Origin: Pseudomonadales bacterium
GTDB lineage: Bacteria > Pseudomonadota > Gammaproteobacteria > Pseudomonadales > Pseudohongiellaceae
Reading direction: 5' to 3'
Length of the DNA: 64,000 nucleotides
Assembly (NCBI GenBank): GCA_012103535.1
Contig: WLWQ01000001.1
Coordinates: forward strand, 62,001-126,000
Shown: piece by piece, positions 43,867 to 53,217 of the stretch
Position numbering within the stretch: position 1 is the first letter of the stretch
How the letters are laid out: each line of letters opens with the position of its first letter
Position numbers and translations under genes: made by a program
Notes under the pieces: model-generated
The model's input: the letters and a program-made list of their open reading frames with translations, nothing else
What the model was told of the DNA's origin: nothing
The model's database searches: none

Positions 43867-44634
43867 ATGCGAATCATGACCCTAAACTGTAATGGAATCA
43901 GAGCCGCCGCGCGCAAAGGCTTTTTCGATTGGCTACAAACTCAAGACTTTGATGCAGTTTGCCTCCAGGAAACTAAAGCTCAGATTGATCAACTCTCTGA
44001 TCCAATATTCCACCCTGACAATTACCACTGCCATTACTATGACGCGCTTAAAAAAGGCTATTCAGGTACCGCTCTCTATTCGAAGCGTGAGCCTAAAAAA
44101 ATTAGTCGAGGATTGGGATTCGAAATTGCAGATACTGAAGGTAGATATATTCAGGCAGACTTTGATGGCTTGAGCATTGCATCGTTATATCTTCCTTCAG
44201 GTTCTGCAGGGGAAGAGCGCCAGCGCAGAAAGATGCATTTTATGGATGATTACATGCAACACATGAAATCCTTACGCAGAAAAAGAAGAGAATTCATTAT
44301 CTGTGCCGACTGGAACATCTGTCATAAGGAAATCGATCTCAAAAACTGGCGCCCCAATCAGAAAAATTCTGGTTTTTTGCCTGAAGAAAGACAATGGCTT
44401 GATGAACTCTATGATGATGTTGGCTATGTCGATGCTTTTCGGGTTGTGAACGAAGAGGAAGACCAGTATTCCTGGTGGTCGAATAGGGGCCAGGCCAGGG
44501 CCAACAACGTGGGATGGAGACTGGACTATCACGTTGTTACTCCAGGTTTAAAGGATAAAATTAAATCGGCCGAAATCTATACTGAACAGAACTTTTCAGA
44601 TCATGCGCCTGTCATACTGGAATACAGTCTTTAG
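43867..44634 (+). CDS. xthA: Exodeoxyribonuclease III (Xth family)
   Basis: 255 residues. AP-endonuclease/exonuclease fold with the metal and catalytic residues in LNCNGIRAA, CLQETKA, LYLPSGS, ICADWNICH and NFSDHAPVILEY. The segment HKEIDLKNWRPNQKNSGFLP is shared with Pseudomonas Crc, an RNA-regulator offshoot of this family that has lost catalytic residues. Here they are kept, so a DNA-repair enzyme is the better call. Confidence 0.92.
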   Translation: MRIMTLNCNGIRAAARKGFFDWLQTQDFDAVCLQETKAQIDQLSDPIFHPDNYHCHYYDALKKGYSGTALYSKREPKKISRGLGFEIADTEGRYIQADFDGLSIASLYLPSGSAGEERQRRKMHFMDDYMQHMKSLRRKRREFIICADWNICHKEIDLKNWRPNQKNSGFLPEERQWLDELYDDVGYVDAFRVVNEEEDQYSWWSNRGQARANNVGWRLDYHVVTPGLKDKIKSAEIYTEQNFSDHAPVILEYSL

Positions 44635-44654
44635 CCGAGTCCGATCGATAATTT

Positions 44655-45278
44655 GTGAATAGATTTAAAATGAAACCGATATCCAAATACCTAAATAAAA
44701 TAGCTCTAATCGTTACGTTAATGCTGGTGACATTGCCAGCCCATGCCCAGCTGGAAGTAGTAATAGATACTTCGAAAGGTGTGATTCGCGCTGAGCTGAA
44801 CGAAAGAGCAGCCCCAACCACGGTTGCGAATTTTGTCAATCTTGTCATGCGGGGATTCTATGACGGGCTGACATTTCACCGTGTCGAACGAAATTTTATG
44901 GTGCAGGGGGGCGACCCACTAGGGAATGGCACGGGTGGTCCTGGTTATCAATTTCGCGGAGAAATTATTCTCAAACATAATCAGCCGGGTATCTTATCTA
45001 TGGCAAATTCCGGGCCCGGCACTGACGGCAGCCAATTTTTTATCACTCACCTGGCCACACCGCACCTGGATGGATTGCATTCGGTTTTTGGACGAGTTAC
45101 CGATGGGCAACAAGTTGTTTATCAAATTCGAAGAAGAGATGTAATTAATTCAATTACGATTGAAGGTGATCCTTCTGACGTATTTTCTAGACGCAGCGAA
45201 CAGCTAACGGAATGGAATGAAATTTTAGATCAACTATATCCCGAGTTAAAAGCCGCGCCTGCATCAACTGCAAATTAA
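44655..45278 (+). CDS. ppiA: Exported cyclophilin peptidyl-prolyl isomerase
   Basis: 207 residues from GTG 44655 (ATG 44670 is an alternative). Signal peptide ends PAHA-Q near residue 31. Cyclophilin core with [32 protein letters not shown] and [20 protein letters not shown]. It assists folding in the periplasm, as PpiA does. It follows xthA by 20 bases. Confidence 0.92.
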   Translation: MNRFKMKPISKYLNKIALIVTLMLVTLPAHAQLEVVIDTSKGVIRAELNERAAPTTVANFVNLVMRGFYDGLTFHRVERNFMVQGGDPLGNGTGGPGYQFRGEIILKHNQPGILSMANSGPGTDGSQFFITHLATPHLDGLHSVFGRVTDGQQVVYQIRRRDVINSITIEGDPSDVFSRRSEQLTEWNEILDQLYPELKAAPASTAN

Positions 45279-45282
45279 GTGC

Positions 45283-45579
45283 CTACAAAACTTTTTTAAA
45301 CGGCTTAACTGTTACTTTTTTATATACGCCAGCGGCAACATAGGGGTCTGCGTCTGCCCATGCCTGGGCCTGTTCAAGGCTATCAAATTCCGCGATTACC
45401 AAGCTGCCACTAAAACCCGCCTCGCCAGGTTCTTCGCTATCAACTGCCGGATGAGGGCCGGCGGCCAGCAATCTTTTTTGCTGCGCGAGTTGATTCAAGC
45501 GATCTAGGTGAGCTGGTCGTGCAGACTTTCTTTTTTCCAGGCTGTTGTCCACATCTTCGCTCATGATTGCGTAGTACAT
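45283..45579 (-). CDS. yciI: YciI family protein
   Basis: 98 residues, the usual size. [20 protein letters not shown], the conserved His-Asp pair in [11 protein letters not shown], and the C-terminal [21 protein letters not shown] small ferredoxin-like fold; biochemical role not established. It is next to yciB in the same direction, a conserved pairing. Confidence 0.92.
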   Translation of the reverse strand: MYYAIMSEDVDNSLEKRKSARPAHLDRLNQLAQQKRLLAAGPHPAVDSEEPGEAGFSGSLVIAEFDSLEQAQAWADADPYVAAGVYKKVTVKPFKKVL

Positions 45580-45594
45580 GAGTTTTACTCGAGG

Positions 45595-46209
45595 TTAAAC
45601 AGATTCTTCTGATGTCGAATCGGAAGTATTTTCATCTTCTTCGACTTCAATGTATTTAGCCAGCAGTGGCATTTGTGCAAACACAAAAACAAAAGTAAGA
45701 ATTAGATTGCCAAATACTTTGAATTGAATCCAGGCTGCTTCGCTGAGGGTAAAAGCGACCACCAAATTTATTATTCCCAGTACGATGAAATAGTAAATCC
45801 AATAGTTATTGAGTTTATGCCAAAGTTCTTTCGGTGCTTCTAGGGTGTGACCCATCATATGTTCGATTGCAGGCTTCTCACTAATGAATCGAGAAGCAAA
45901 AAATATGCTGGCAAATATCCAGTTAACTATCGGTGCTTTCCACTTGAGAAAAGTAACGCTTTGAAAGGTAATAGTGAGGGTGCAGAAAAATACTACACCT
46001 CCCAAAGTAATCCATTGAAACTTATCGAGGCGTTTCTGTACCAGAAACAATGTTCCGTAAACCAATATCGAAACCACCAATAGCACTTCCGCTGCGCTAA
46101 AGATTCCTCCCACAGTTCGTTCAAACCCGGCAATGGATACGACACGTTCATCCATAGTCCAAACGGTGAAAAAAACTAATAAGGGGATGTAGTCGAGAAA
46201 CTGCTTCAT
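45595..46209 (-). CDS. yciB: YciB/IspZ inner membrane septation protein
   Basis: 204 residues, five to six helices. Family marks: MKQFLDYIPLLVFFTVWT, KWKAPIVNWIFASIFFASRF and LNNYWIYYFIVLGIINLVVA. In E. coli it supports cell-envelope synthesis and division. An acidic tail of about 17 residues ends the protein. The gene is divergent from yciO. Confidence 0.94.
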   Translation of the reverse strand: MKQFLDYIPLLVFFTVWTMDERVVSIAGFERTVGGIFSAAEVLLVVSILVYGTLFLVQKRLDKFQWITLGGVVFFCTLTITFQSVTFLKWKAPIVNWIFASIFFASRFISEKPAIEHMMGHTLEAPKELWHKLNNYWIYYFIVLGIINLVVAFTLSEAAWIQFKVFGNLILTFVFVFAQMPLLAKYIEVEEDENTSDSTSEESV

Positions 46210-46349
46210 TGGAGCCCTTCAGTACGGCATTAAGCCGCGCCATCTTAATTCATTTGTTGATTACTGTCTGCTTTTATCAGCTGGTTGTAATAGAATCTCA
46301 CTCCTTTTTAGGAGCCGGATAATCAGAGTTTATGCGGCATGAGCGGTGA

Positions 46350-46970
46350 ATGGCTGAATTCCTGCAAGTACATCCGGTCAATCCGGAACCCAGAGTAGTA
46401 AAGCAGGCAGTAGAGATACTGCTGAAGGGTGGTGTGATCGTCTATCCGACAGATTCAACCTATGCTCTTGGCTGCCATATCGGCGATAAATCAGCGCTGG
46501 AGAGAATTCGGCGCATACGGCAGTTAGATACACGTCATAATTTCACCTTGGTCTGTAGCGATCTCTCATCACTCGCTAGCTATGCCAAGGTACACAACAG
46601 TGCTTACCGAATATTAAAAGCTTACACACCAGGCCCTTACACATTTATTTTGAAAGCGACGGCGGAAGTTCCGCGTCGACTTATGCATCCGAAGCGCAAG
46701 ACGATTGGACTGAGAGTTCCTGAAAATCAAATAGCTCAATCCTTGCTAACCATGCTCGGTGAGCCAATCATGAGCACCAGCCTCATCTTGCCGGATGAAG
46801 AAGAACGCTTAGTCGATCCTTACGAAATGCGTTTAAAGATTGGCAAATTGGTCGATCTCATAATAGATGGAGGAGCCTGCGGCCTGGAACCCACTACCAT
46901 GATAGATTTGGTTGAAGGAGTTCCTGAAGTAATGCGTGTAGGAAAGGGTGATCCCGAACCATTCCAATAG
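46350..46970 (+). CDS. yciO: YciO, Sua5/YrdC-like protein
   Basis: 206 residues. Sua5/YciO/YrdC fold (GGVIVYPTDSTYALGCHIGD, RRIRQLDTRHNFTLVCSDLS, GPYTFILKATAEVPRRLMHP). The YciO subgroup is related to the threonylcarbamoyl-AMP synthase TsaC but its own role is unsettled. The PHP-domain gene (trpH/rnm) often found between yciB and yciO is absent. Confidence 0.92.
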   Translation: MAEFLQVHPVNPEPRVVKQAVEILLKGGVIVYPTDSTYALGCHIGDKSALERIRRIRQLDTRHNFTLVCSDLSSLASYAKVHNSAYRILKAYTPGPYTFILKATAEVPRRLMHPKRKTIGLRVPENQIAQSLLTMLGEPIMSTSLILPDEEERLVDPYEMRLKIGKLVDLIIDGGACGLEPTTMIDLVEGVPEVMRVGKGDPEPFQ

Positions 46971-47035
46971 GTGCGGAATTACTTCATTAAACTTATCCTG
47001 ATTAATCAGGGGAAATGTCAATTTAGGAGTTTGGA

Positions 47036-48250
47036 TTGTCAACGGTAAATTCTCAGCAGCGTGTGCTTTCTGGAATGCGGCCAACCGGTCAATTGCATTT
47101 GGGGCATTTACACGGGGTACTCAATAACTGGGTGCAACTTCAGCATGAATATGAGTGCTTCTTTTTCGTTGCGGATTGGCACGCCCTAACTACGCACTAC
47201 GGTGAACCCACGATATTTGAACAACACACCATCGATATGGTCATCGATTGGTTAGCTGTGGGTGTTAATCCAGGATCGGCTGCATTATTTGTCCAATCAA
47301 AAGTTCCGGAGCATGCAGAACTGCATTTGCTGCTTTCTATGACCACACCTTTAGGCTGGTTGGAGAGGGTGCCCAGTTACAAAGATCAGCAAGAGAAATT
47401 GCAGGAAAAGGAATTAGGAACCTATGGCTTCCTGGGGTATCCACTTCTACAGGCGGCGGACATATTAATTTACCGGGCAGGCTTTGTACCTGTTGGTGAA
47501 GATCAAGTCGCACATGTGGAATTAACGCGGGAGGTGGCTCGTCGTTTTAATCACATTTATGGCCGCGAACCTGGATTCGAAGAAAATGCCTTAGCGGCAA
47601 TTAAGAAAATGGGTAAGAAGGCAGCGAAACTCTATTCGCAATTGCGCACTTCGTTTCAAGAGCAGGGCGATCAAGAAGCGTTGGAAAAAGCCAAGGCGCT
47701 AGTTTCCGAACAGCAAAACATCTCATTAGGGGATCGGGAAAGGTTATACGGTTATCTCGAAGGGGGTGGGAAAATGATTCTGGCGGAACCCCAATCCTTA
47801 CTAACCCCTTCTTCAAAAATGCCTGGATTAGATGGTCAAAAAATGTCCAAATCCTATAACAATACGATCAGTTTACGGGAGCCCTTGGAAGAAGTTGAAA
47901 AGAAGATCAGCACGATGCCGACTGATCCGGCTCGAGTACGTTTAACCGATCCTGGGGATCCAGAAAAATGTCCGGTCTGGCAGCTGCATCAGACTTACTC
48001 CGATGAAAAAACCAAAGACTGGGTAGTAGAAGGCTGTAAGAGCGCTGGCATCGGTTGCCTGGAATGCAAAAAGCCCGTGATTAATGCGGTCGTGTCGGAA
48101 TTAGAACCCATTCAGAAGGAAGCTGAGCAATATGTGAAAGATCCTGACATGGTGAGGTCGATTATTGCAGAGGGAAACGAGACCGCGCGGGACCGGGCCA
48201 AGGAAACTCTTGCCGAGGTACGTACAGCCATGGGATTAACGAGCTGGTAA
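47036..48250 (+). CDS. trpS: Tryptophanyl-tRNA synthetase
   Basis: 404 residues from TTG 47036 (AGGAG ribosome binding site). Class I motifs GQLHLGHLHGVLNN and KMSKS (GQKMSKSYNNTI). The ~60-residue insert before KMSKS (KKMGKKAAKLYSQLRTSF and on) is typical of the longer TrpRS of Pseudomonas and relatives. It lies between yciO and scpA. Confidence 0.95.
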   Translation: MSTVNSQQRVLSGMRPTGQLHLGHLHGVLNNWVQLQHEYECFFFVADWHALTTHYGEPTIFEQHTIDMVIDWLAVGVNPGSAALFVQSKVPEHAELHLLLSMTTPLGWLERVPSYKDQQEKLQEKELGTYGFLGYPLLQAADILIYRAGFVPVGEDQVAHVELTREVARRFNHIYGREPGFEENALAAIKKMGKKAAKLYSQLRTSFQEQGDQEALEKAKALVSEQQNISLGDRERLYGYLEGGGKMILAEPQSLLTPSSKMPGLDGQKMSKSYNNTISLREPLEEVEKKISTMPTDPARVRLTDPGDPEKCPVWQLHQTYSDEKTKDWVVEGCKSAGIGCLECKKPVINAVVSELEPIQKEAEQYVKDPDMVRSIIAEGNETARDRAKETLAEVRTAMGLTSW

Positions 48251-48336
48251 GTGACTAAAAACGCCGCGAACCGTGAGCTTTTCCTAGGCAATTGAGGTAA
48301 AATGCGGCCTATAGCTGAGTTACACGGACCACTAGA

Positions 48337-49239
48337 TTGACGATTACTGGTACCGACACCGGATCCGATAACCTTGATCCCCAAGGGGAGTCAGATTCCC
48401 CTCCAGAAAATAACCCTCTTAGTCAGCAGTTAGAAAATACTGAAGACAATGCCGATCCAGAGCAGACCGAGCTGCCACTAGCTTATGTCGATGGTGAAGC
48501 CATTACCGAGGTGCCGAAGGATCTTTATATTCCACCGGATGCTCTGGAGATTTTTCTCGAGGCCTTTGAAGGACCCCTCGACCTACTGCTGTACCTAATA
48601 AAGCGCCAGAACATAGATATCCTTGAAATCAACGTGGCTGATATCACTGATCAGTACATGGCCTATGTGGAGCTGATGCAGGCGAGTCAATTTGAGTTGG
48701 CGGCAGAATATCTTGTCATGGCTGCCATGTTGGCTGAAATCAAATCCCGAATTCTATTACCCCGGCAGGATGACGAGGAAGCGGAAGAAGGTGATCCGCG
48801 GATGGAACTTATCAGGCGCTTGCAAGAGTATGAGCGTTATAAGCAGGCAGCTGAAGATATTAACGAACTGCCACGGATGGATAGGAACATTCATCGAGCG
48901 GGAGCGGCACTGCCAGAGATTGAGCGGATAACGCCAGATCCAGATGTCGATCTGCAGGAAATTTTAATTGCCCTTTCCGGGGTCTTAAAAAGGGCAGATA
49001 TGTTTGAGCACCATCACATTCAATTCGAAACCCTTTCAACCCGGGAGAAAATGTCCGAGATCATGGTGCGCTTGTCAGATCACAAATTTGTACCGCTAGC
49101 TTCATTATTATCCAAAGACGAAGGTCGTTTGGGAGTGGTTGTGACATTTCTGGCAGTAATGGAACTGATGAAAGATTCAATGGTCGAGATTGTGCAATCA
49201 GACCCCTTTGGACCAATACACTTAAAGTCTAGAAGTTAA
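48337..49239 (+). CDS. scpA: ScpA, condensin-like kleisin
   Basis: 300 residues, from TTG 48337 or a nearby start. The first ~65 residues are variable and acidic. The kleisin N-terminal domain follows (FEGPLDLLLYLIKRQNIDIL, ADITDQYMAYVELMQ) with the C-terminal winged helix (VVTFLAVMELMKDSMVEIVQ). It bridges SMC heads with ScpB in chromosome segregation. ScpB is encoded 12 bases on. Confidence 0.94.
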   Translation: MTITGTDTGSDNLDPQGESDSPPENNPLSQQLENTEDNADPEQTELPLAYVDGEAITEVPKDLYIPPDALEIFLEAFEGPLDLLLYLIKRQNIDILEINVADITDQYMAYVELMQASQFELAAEYLVMAAMLAEIKSRILLPRQDDEEAEEGDPRMELIRRLQEYERYKQAAEDINELPRMDRNIHRAGAALPEIERITPDPDVDLQEILIALSGVLKRADMFEHHHIQFETLSTREKMSEIMVRLSDHKFVPLASLLSKDEGRLGVVVTFLAVMELMKDSMVEIVQSDPFGPIHLKSRS

Positions 49240-49251
49240 GGAGAGGCTGTA

Positions 49252-50442
49252 GTGGCAAGTGATGTCGACAATAAGGTGAAGATGATCGTTGAGGGTTTGT
49301 TACTCGCCGCCGGGCGGCCACTGACCCTGGACAATATTGCACAAGTCTTCTCCAAGAGAGAGCGCCCCGACAAGAAGGAATTGAAAACTGTATTGCAGGC
49401 TATTGCAGAGGAATGTGATGGTCGTGGTTTCGAACTTAAAGAAGTTGCATCTGGTTATCGCTTTCAGGTTAAGCAAGAACTCAGTGAATGGGTAGCAAAG
49501 CTTTGGGAAGAGAAACCACCGCGCTATACCAGGGCCTTATTGGAGACTCTGTCTTTAATTGCTTATCGACAACCAATTACCCGTGGCGATATCGAAGAAA
49601 TTCGAGGTGTCAGTGTTAGTCCTAATATTATTAGAACCCTCATCGATCGAGATTGGATTCGAGTTGTAGGGCACCGAGATGTTCCCGGAAGACCTGCAAT
49701 GTTTGCCATTACCAAGCTTTTCCTGGACTATTTCAATTTAAAGAGCCTGCAAGGATTACCTCCATTGTCAGAGGTAAAGGAACTAGAGCCACCTGAGCCT
49801 GAGTTCGATTTAAATGAAGAATTATTACAGTCTCGGATTCTCGAACTGCCGGATGAGAACGCTGATGAAGAGAGTCGAGCCCTTACCGCTGCAGAAGAAG
49901 CAGAACTTATAGCCGAAGAAGAAGCAGTAGAGCTTGCAAAGAAGCCACTGGACGAAATTTTGCGCATGGGAGTGCCGGAAGAGCTGCTGGAAAAAGAAGA
50001 ATCCGATGAAGCTGAAGAGGCCGAGGACGAAGTGGCTGAAGAAGAACCCGACGAAGAGATTGACGACGATGAAGATGACTTGGACATCGGCCTAACGGAC
50101 GATGACATCGCCGCCAATGAAGAATTTGAAAGAAATTTGCGCAAGAATTCTGACAGCGAAGATTCCGAAGAAGAAACGAACGAAGAAATTGAAGATGTTG
50201 AACATGAATCTAATGTAATCCCGCTGCACGGAAATAAGAATCAAGTTCAGGATGAAGATATTACTGAGTTTGAATTTACTGAAGTTGAAGACGCAAATTC
50301 CGTTGAGGACGAGCAAGAGGAAATTGAAGACGGCTCAGCTGCAATAGAATTTGTAATTGAAGACAGTCTTCCTGATGAAGGTTTTAGCGAAGACACTAAT
50401 GAGATTAATTATATTGGCGATGATCACGATGAAAATCGTTAG
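49252..50442 (+). CDS. scpB: ScpB with very long acidic C-terminal tail
   Basis: 396 residues from GTG 49252. The winged-helix ScpB core covers about 1-170 (KMIVEGLLLAAGRPLTLDNI, ETLSLIAYRQPITRGDIEEI). The remaining ~220 residues are low-complexity Glu/Asp-rich, about twice the length of the core in many homologs. The core should act with ScpA and SMC. The tail has no recognisable domain. Confidence 0.93.
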   Translation: MASDVDNKVKMIVEGLLLAAGRPLTLDNIAQVFSKRERPDKKELKTVLQAIAEECDGRGFELKEVASGYRFQVKQELSEWVAKLWEEKPPRYTRALLETLSLIAYRQPITRGDIEEIRGVSVSPNIIRTLIDRDWIRVVGHRDVPGRPAMFAITKLFLDYFNLKSLQGLPPLSEVKELEPPEPEFDLNEELLQSRILELPDENADEESRALTAAEEAELIAEEEAVELAKKPLDEILRMGVPEELLEKEESDEAEEAEDEVAEEEPDEEIDDDEDDLDIGLTDDDIAANEEFERNLRKNSDSEDSEEETNEEIEDVEHESNVIPLHGNKNQVQDEDITEFEFTEVEDANSVEDEQEEIEDGSAAIEFVIEDSLPDEGFSEDTNEINYIGDDHDENR

Positions 50443-50491
50443 CAGCCACAAATTATTCTAGCCGCCCTAATCTTTCCAAAACACAATTCAT

Positions 50492-51232
50492 ATGTCTGAA
50501 AAATTGCAGAAAGTGCTTGCCCGAGCTGGTTTCGGTTCGCGTCGCGAAATTGAGTCCTGGATAGCCGAGGGTAGGATAAGAGTAAACGGGAAGATTGCGG
50601 AAATCGGCGCCAGAGTGGATGACGACGATAAAATAGTCGTCGATGGAAAGAAGCTAGCCCCGCAGAAAAAGATTCGTCATGACAGGAGGGTAATCCTCTA
50701 CAACAAGCCTGAAGATGAAATTTGTACGCGCAAAGACCCAGAAGGCAGACCTACAGTGTTCGACAAATTGCCTCCATTGAAGCACGGTCGGTGGGTATCG
50801 ATAGGCAGACTCGATATAAATACTAGCGGATTACTGCTGTTTACTACCGACGGCGAACTGGCTAATAAACTGACCCACCCAAGCTCCATGGTGGAAAGAG
50901 AGTATGCGGTCAGAGTAATGGGAGAGGTTACGCCAGCCATGGTTCAAAGCATGCATGAGGGCATCATTATCGATGACCATCTGTGCCGCTTCACTGACAT
51001 TCAATACTTCGCAGGAGAAGGGATTAATCAGTGGTACCACGTTGTTGTTATGGAAGGAAGAAACAGGGAAGTGCGGAAGTTATGGGAATCCCAGGGTCTG
51101 AAAGTAAGCAGACTAAAGCGCGTTCGCTTTGGTCCCATATTTATTCCGAGCACGGTAAGAAAAGGCGAGTATCAAGAACTCGCCAAGAATGAAGTCGAAA
51201 AATTAGTTAAGTTTGTTAACGCGCAGACTTAA
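50492..51232 (+). CDS. rluB: RluB, 23S rRNA pseudouridine-2605 synthase
   Basis: 246 residues. N-terminal S4 RNA-binding domain (EKLQKVLARAGFGSRREIES), catalytic motif with the active-site Asp in SIGRLDINTSGLLLFT, and the RsuA-family ending NREVRKLWESQGLKVSRLKR. It modifies the large-subunit rRNA. The stop overlaps the opposed GGDEF-like gene by 17 bases. Confidence 0.95.
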   Translation: MSEKLQKVLARAGFGSRREIESWIAEGRIRVNGKIAEIGARVDDDDKIVVDGKKLAPQKKIRHDRRVILYNKPEDEICTRKDPEGRPTVFDKLPPLKHGRWVSIGRLDINTSGLLLFTTDGELANKLTHPSSMVEREYAVRVMGEVTPAMVQSMHEGIIIDDHLCRFTDIQYFAGEGINQWYHVVVMEGRNREVRKLWESQGLKVSRLKRVRFGPIFIPSTVRKGEYQELAKNEVEKLVKFVNAQT

Positions 51233-52079
51233 GCATTTGGTTCTTGGCACGCTCAACCAGGCTTTTTACGGAGTCTGTTCCGGTTAAGGTAGAAAATCCA
51301 GACGAAACTTCCAGGCCATAGCCATCGTCTTCGTTAAATGCCTTGCGCAGAGATCGTTCTATTCGTTTTGCTATGGGTCTGGCACCCGAAGCATCATTAT
51401 GCATGATAAGTCGAAATTCCTTACCTCCACTGCGAAATAGTCTATCCGTATTTCGGCACACGTCGTAGACAACGTCTTTGATGGTGTTGACTATATTTAG
51501 TGGCAGTTTTGTTGTTTTCTTTTGAGCGCTGCACTCAAAATGTAGTGTTAATAGAGACAAGGAATGATTGTGTCGTTTTGCCAGTTCGATTTCTCGAACT
51601 AGCGTGTGTTCTAGTAAAACTTTGTCGCCAATATTAGCAACAGGTTCTGCTATTGCCTGTTCAACTGCATCCAAGTATTTAAGTGCATTGCCAATCGGAA
51701 TTAACAGAAGAATTACAAAGCTTTCAATTTGCTGTAATTCTTCTTCGCTGAAACGTTTGCTGCGTTTAAAGACGAGTTCACCAAAACTGGTTTCATTATT
51801 GATGAGTCGATAACCACAACTGTGACCACTTTGCCTGCCCAATTTTAACTTGAGATCGCGTTCATCTTCCTGATAGTAAATCCCGTCTACTTTGACAAAG
51901 TCATTGAGACTTTCCAAAAACTTGTTCAGCATTAGTTCCAGGTCTAATGTTGATTGCAAACAGGTAATCAGCTGCAGCTTGTCTTCTTCAATTGAAGACA
52001 GACATGTTTGTGAGTTTAGCTGTGCCGAATTGCGCCTGTTTTGTTGGCTCTTATCGATTGACTGAATTGAAACGACCAT
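51216..52079 (-). CDS. Degenerate GGDEF protein keeping the c-di-GMP I-site
   Basis: 287 residues, paralog of the gene upstream. The N-terminal ~140 residues match it (SGHSCGYRLINNET versus THSCGYRLITQND). The GGDEF domain has lost catalytic features: the signature is GGKEF (218-222), the metal-binding Asp segment IDVDDF is replaced by LHFECS, and the N-terminal DPLTGAGNR segment is EPVANIGDK. Yet the inhibitory RxxD motif is intact (RNTD, 209-212, five residues before GGKEF). This suggests a c-di-GMP-binding effector rather than an enzyme; that is inference. It is 29 bases downstream of its paralog. Confidence 0.85.
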   Translation of the reverse strand: MVVSIQSIDKSQQNRRNSAQLNSQTCLSSIEEDKLQLITCLQSTLDLELMLNKFLESLNDFVKVDGIYYQEDERDLKLKLGRQSGHSCGYRLINNETSFGELVFKRSKRFSEEELQQIESFVILLLIPIGNALKYLDAVEQAIAEPVANIGDKVLLEHTLVREIELAKRHNHSLSLLTLHFECSAQKKTTKLPLNIVNTIKDVVYDVCRNTDRLFRSGGKEFRLIMHNDASGARPIAKRIERSLRKAFNEDDGYGLEVSSGFSTLTGTDSVKSLVERAKNQMLKSAR

Positions 52080-52108
52080 GTTAATTCTCTCGTAACTTCC
52101 TTCGCTTG

Positions 52109-53023
52109 TTATATGCCTGAAACTTGATTTTTGCCTGAGTCTTTTGCTTTATAGAGGGCCTTGTCTGCACGGCGGAAAAAACTGTCTCTGCTATCGGACT
52201 GCTTTAACGCAGTGGCACCAATACTGACCGTAACGCTTAATGACTCTCCGGCTATTTCAACTTCATTCTCTTCTATTGCCTCTCGAAGCCGCTGGGCGAT
52301 GACTAGTGCCCCTGGCAGATTGGTTTCATTGAGAAGAACGACGAACTCTTCGCCGCCGTATCGAAAAGATAAATCGGTTTGGCGGTTTATATCATTCAAG
52401 ACACTGACTAATTCCTTAAGAACGAGATCACCGGTTTTATGCCCCAATTTGTCATTAATGTTTTTGAAATCATCCACATCTATGAGTAACAATGAGAGAG
52501 GAGATCGATGCCTTTTAGCTAGTTCAATTTCTCTTCGTAGAGTACTGTCGAGTGCAATCCTGTTGCCAGCGCCAGTCAATGGATCGGTTAATGAGGCAAT
52601 GATGGCTTCGCGATATTGCAAGGCGTTGCGAAGCGGACAGATTAAGGTTCCTAGTACATCTTCTATTAGCTCAAGGTCAAATTCGGTAAAACGCTTGCCG
52701 CGATAAAAATTCAATTCGCCCAAATAGTCGTTTTGAGTAATCAGTCGATAGCCGCAGCTATGTGTCGCTTTACGGCCGGTGTTTAATCTGATTTTTCGGC
52801 TTTCATTAAAGTAACTTAGACCATTTAGTTCAATTACGGACTGTAGTTCATCGTGAAAAATCCCGAGTACCTGTTCCAGTTCCAGACTGCTTTGTAAAAT
52901 CGAACTAAGTTTGAATTTTAGTTGTTGATACTTGTCCTGCTCGAGCTCGACGTCACGATTGCGCGTAACACGTTTCGCACTATTGAATTCAATAGTGTTC
53001 GAACTCGTTAGTGGTGTGGCCAT
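52109..53023 (-). CDS. Diguanylate cyclase (GGDEF)
   Basis: 304 residues, soluble. The N-terminal GAF-like domain (about 40-138) is shared with the paralog downstream. The GGDEF domain starts at LTDPLTGAGNR (about 145) with metal site IDVDDFKNIND, signature GGEEF (223-227) and I-site RQTD (214-217), so it should make c-di-GMP and be product-inhibited. A strong AGGAGG ribosome binding site and a perfect palindrome lie just upstream. Confidence 0.93.
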   Translation of the reverse strand: MATPLTSSNTIEFNSAKRVTRNRDVELEQDKYQQLKFKLSSILQSSLELEQVLGIFHDELQSVIELNGLSYFNESRKIRLNTGRKATHSCGYRLITQNDYLGELNFYRGKRFTEFDLELIEDVLGTLICPLRNALQYREAIIASLTDPLTGAGNRIALDSTLRREIELAKRHRSPLSLLLIDVDDFKNINDKLGHKTGDLVLKELVSVLNDINRQTDLSFRYGGEEFVVLLNETNLPGALVIAQRLREAIEENEVEIAGESLSVTVSIGATALKQSDSRDSFFRRADKALYKAKDSGKNQVSGI

Positions 53024-53042
53024 GATTTCCTCCTGGCTTTGA

Positions 53043-53060
53043 CAGCTCTATCTAGAGCTG
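53043..53060. promoter_or_regulatory. Palindrome just upstream of the diguanylate cyclase gene
   Basis: CAGCTCTA-TC-TAGAGCTG, perfect 8-base arms with a 2-base centre, 20 bases before the start codon. With such a short centre it suits a dimeric repressor or regulator better than an RNA hairpin. The 194-base gap to yciK shows no gene. Confidence 0.5.
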
Positions 53061-53217
53061 AGTAATCCATTACTACTTTGAGCTAATAGCTACAAAGCGA
53101 TTACTGTGCCAATTTCACGGTCTTTGTGTTTTCTGTTGTTTTTTCAGTAGGTTAACGAGCGTGGCAAGCTCTTGTCGCCGAGAATGGGCGGCAAGGAATG
53201 TTAATGTTTTGGAGGCC

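Noticed and set aside
43867-44634. Crc catabolite repression protein instead of exonuclease III
   Set aside because: The NWR..Q..GFL segment is Crc-like, but the metal and catalytic residues that Crc has lost are all present.
49728-50144. 138-residue Ser-rich ORF on the minus strand
   Set aside because: It is the antisense shadow of the Glu/Asp-rich ScpB tail (GAA/GAT read backwards gives Ser/Phe codons).
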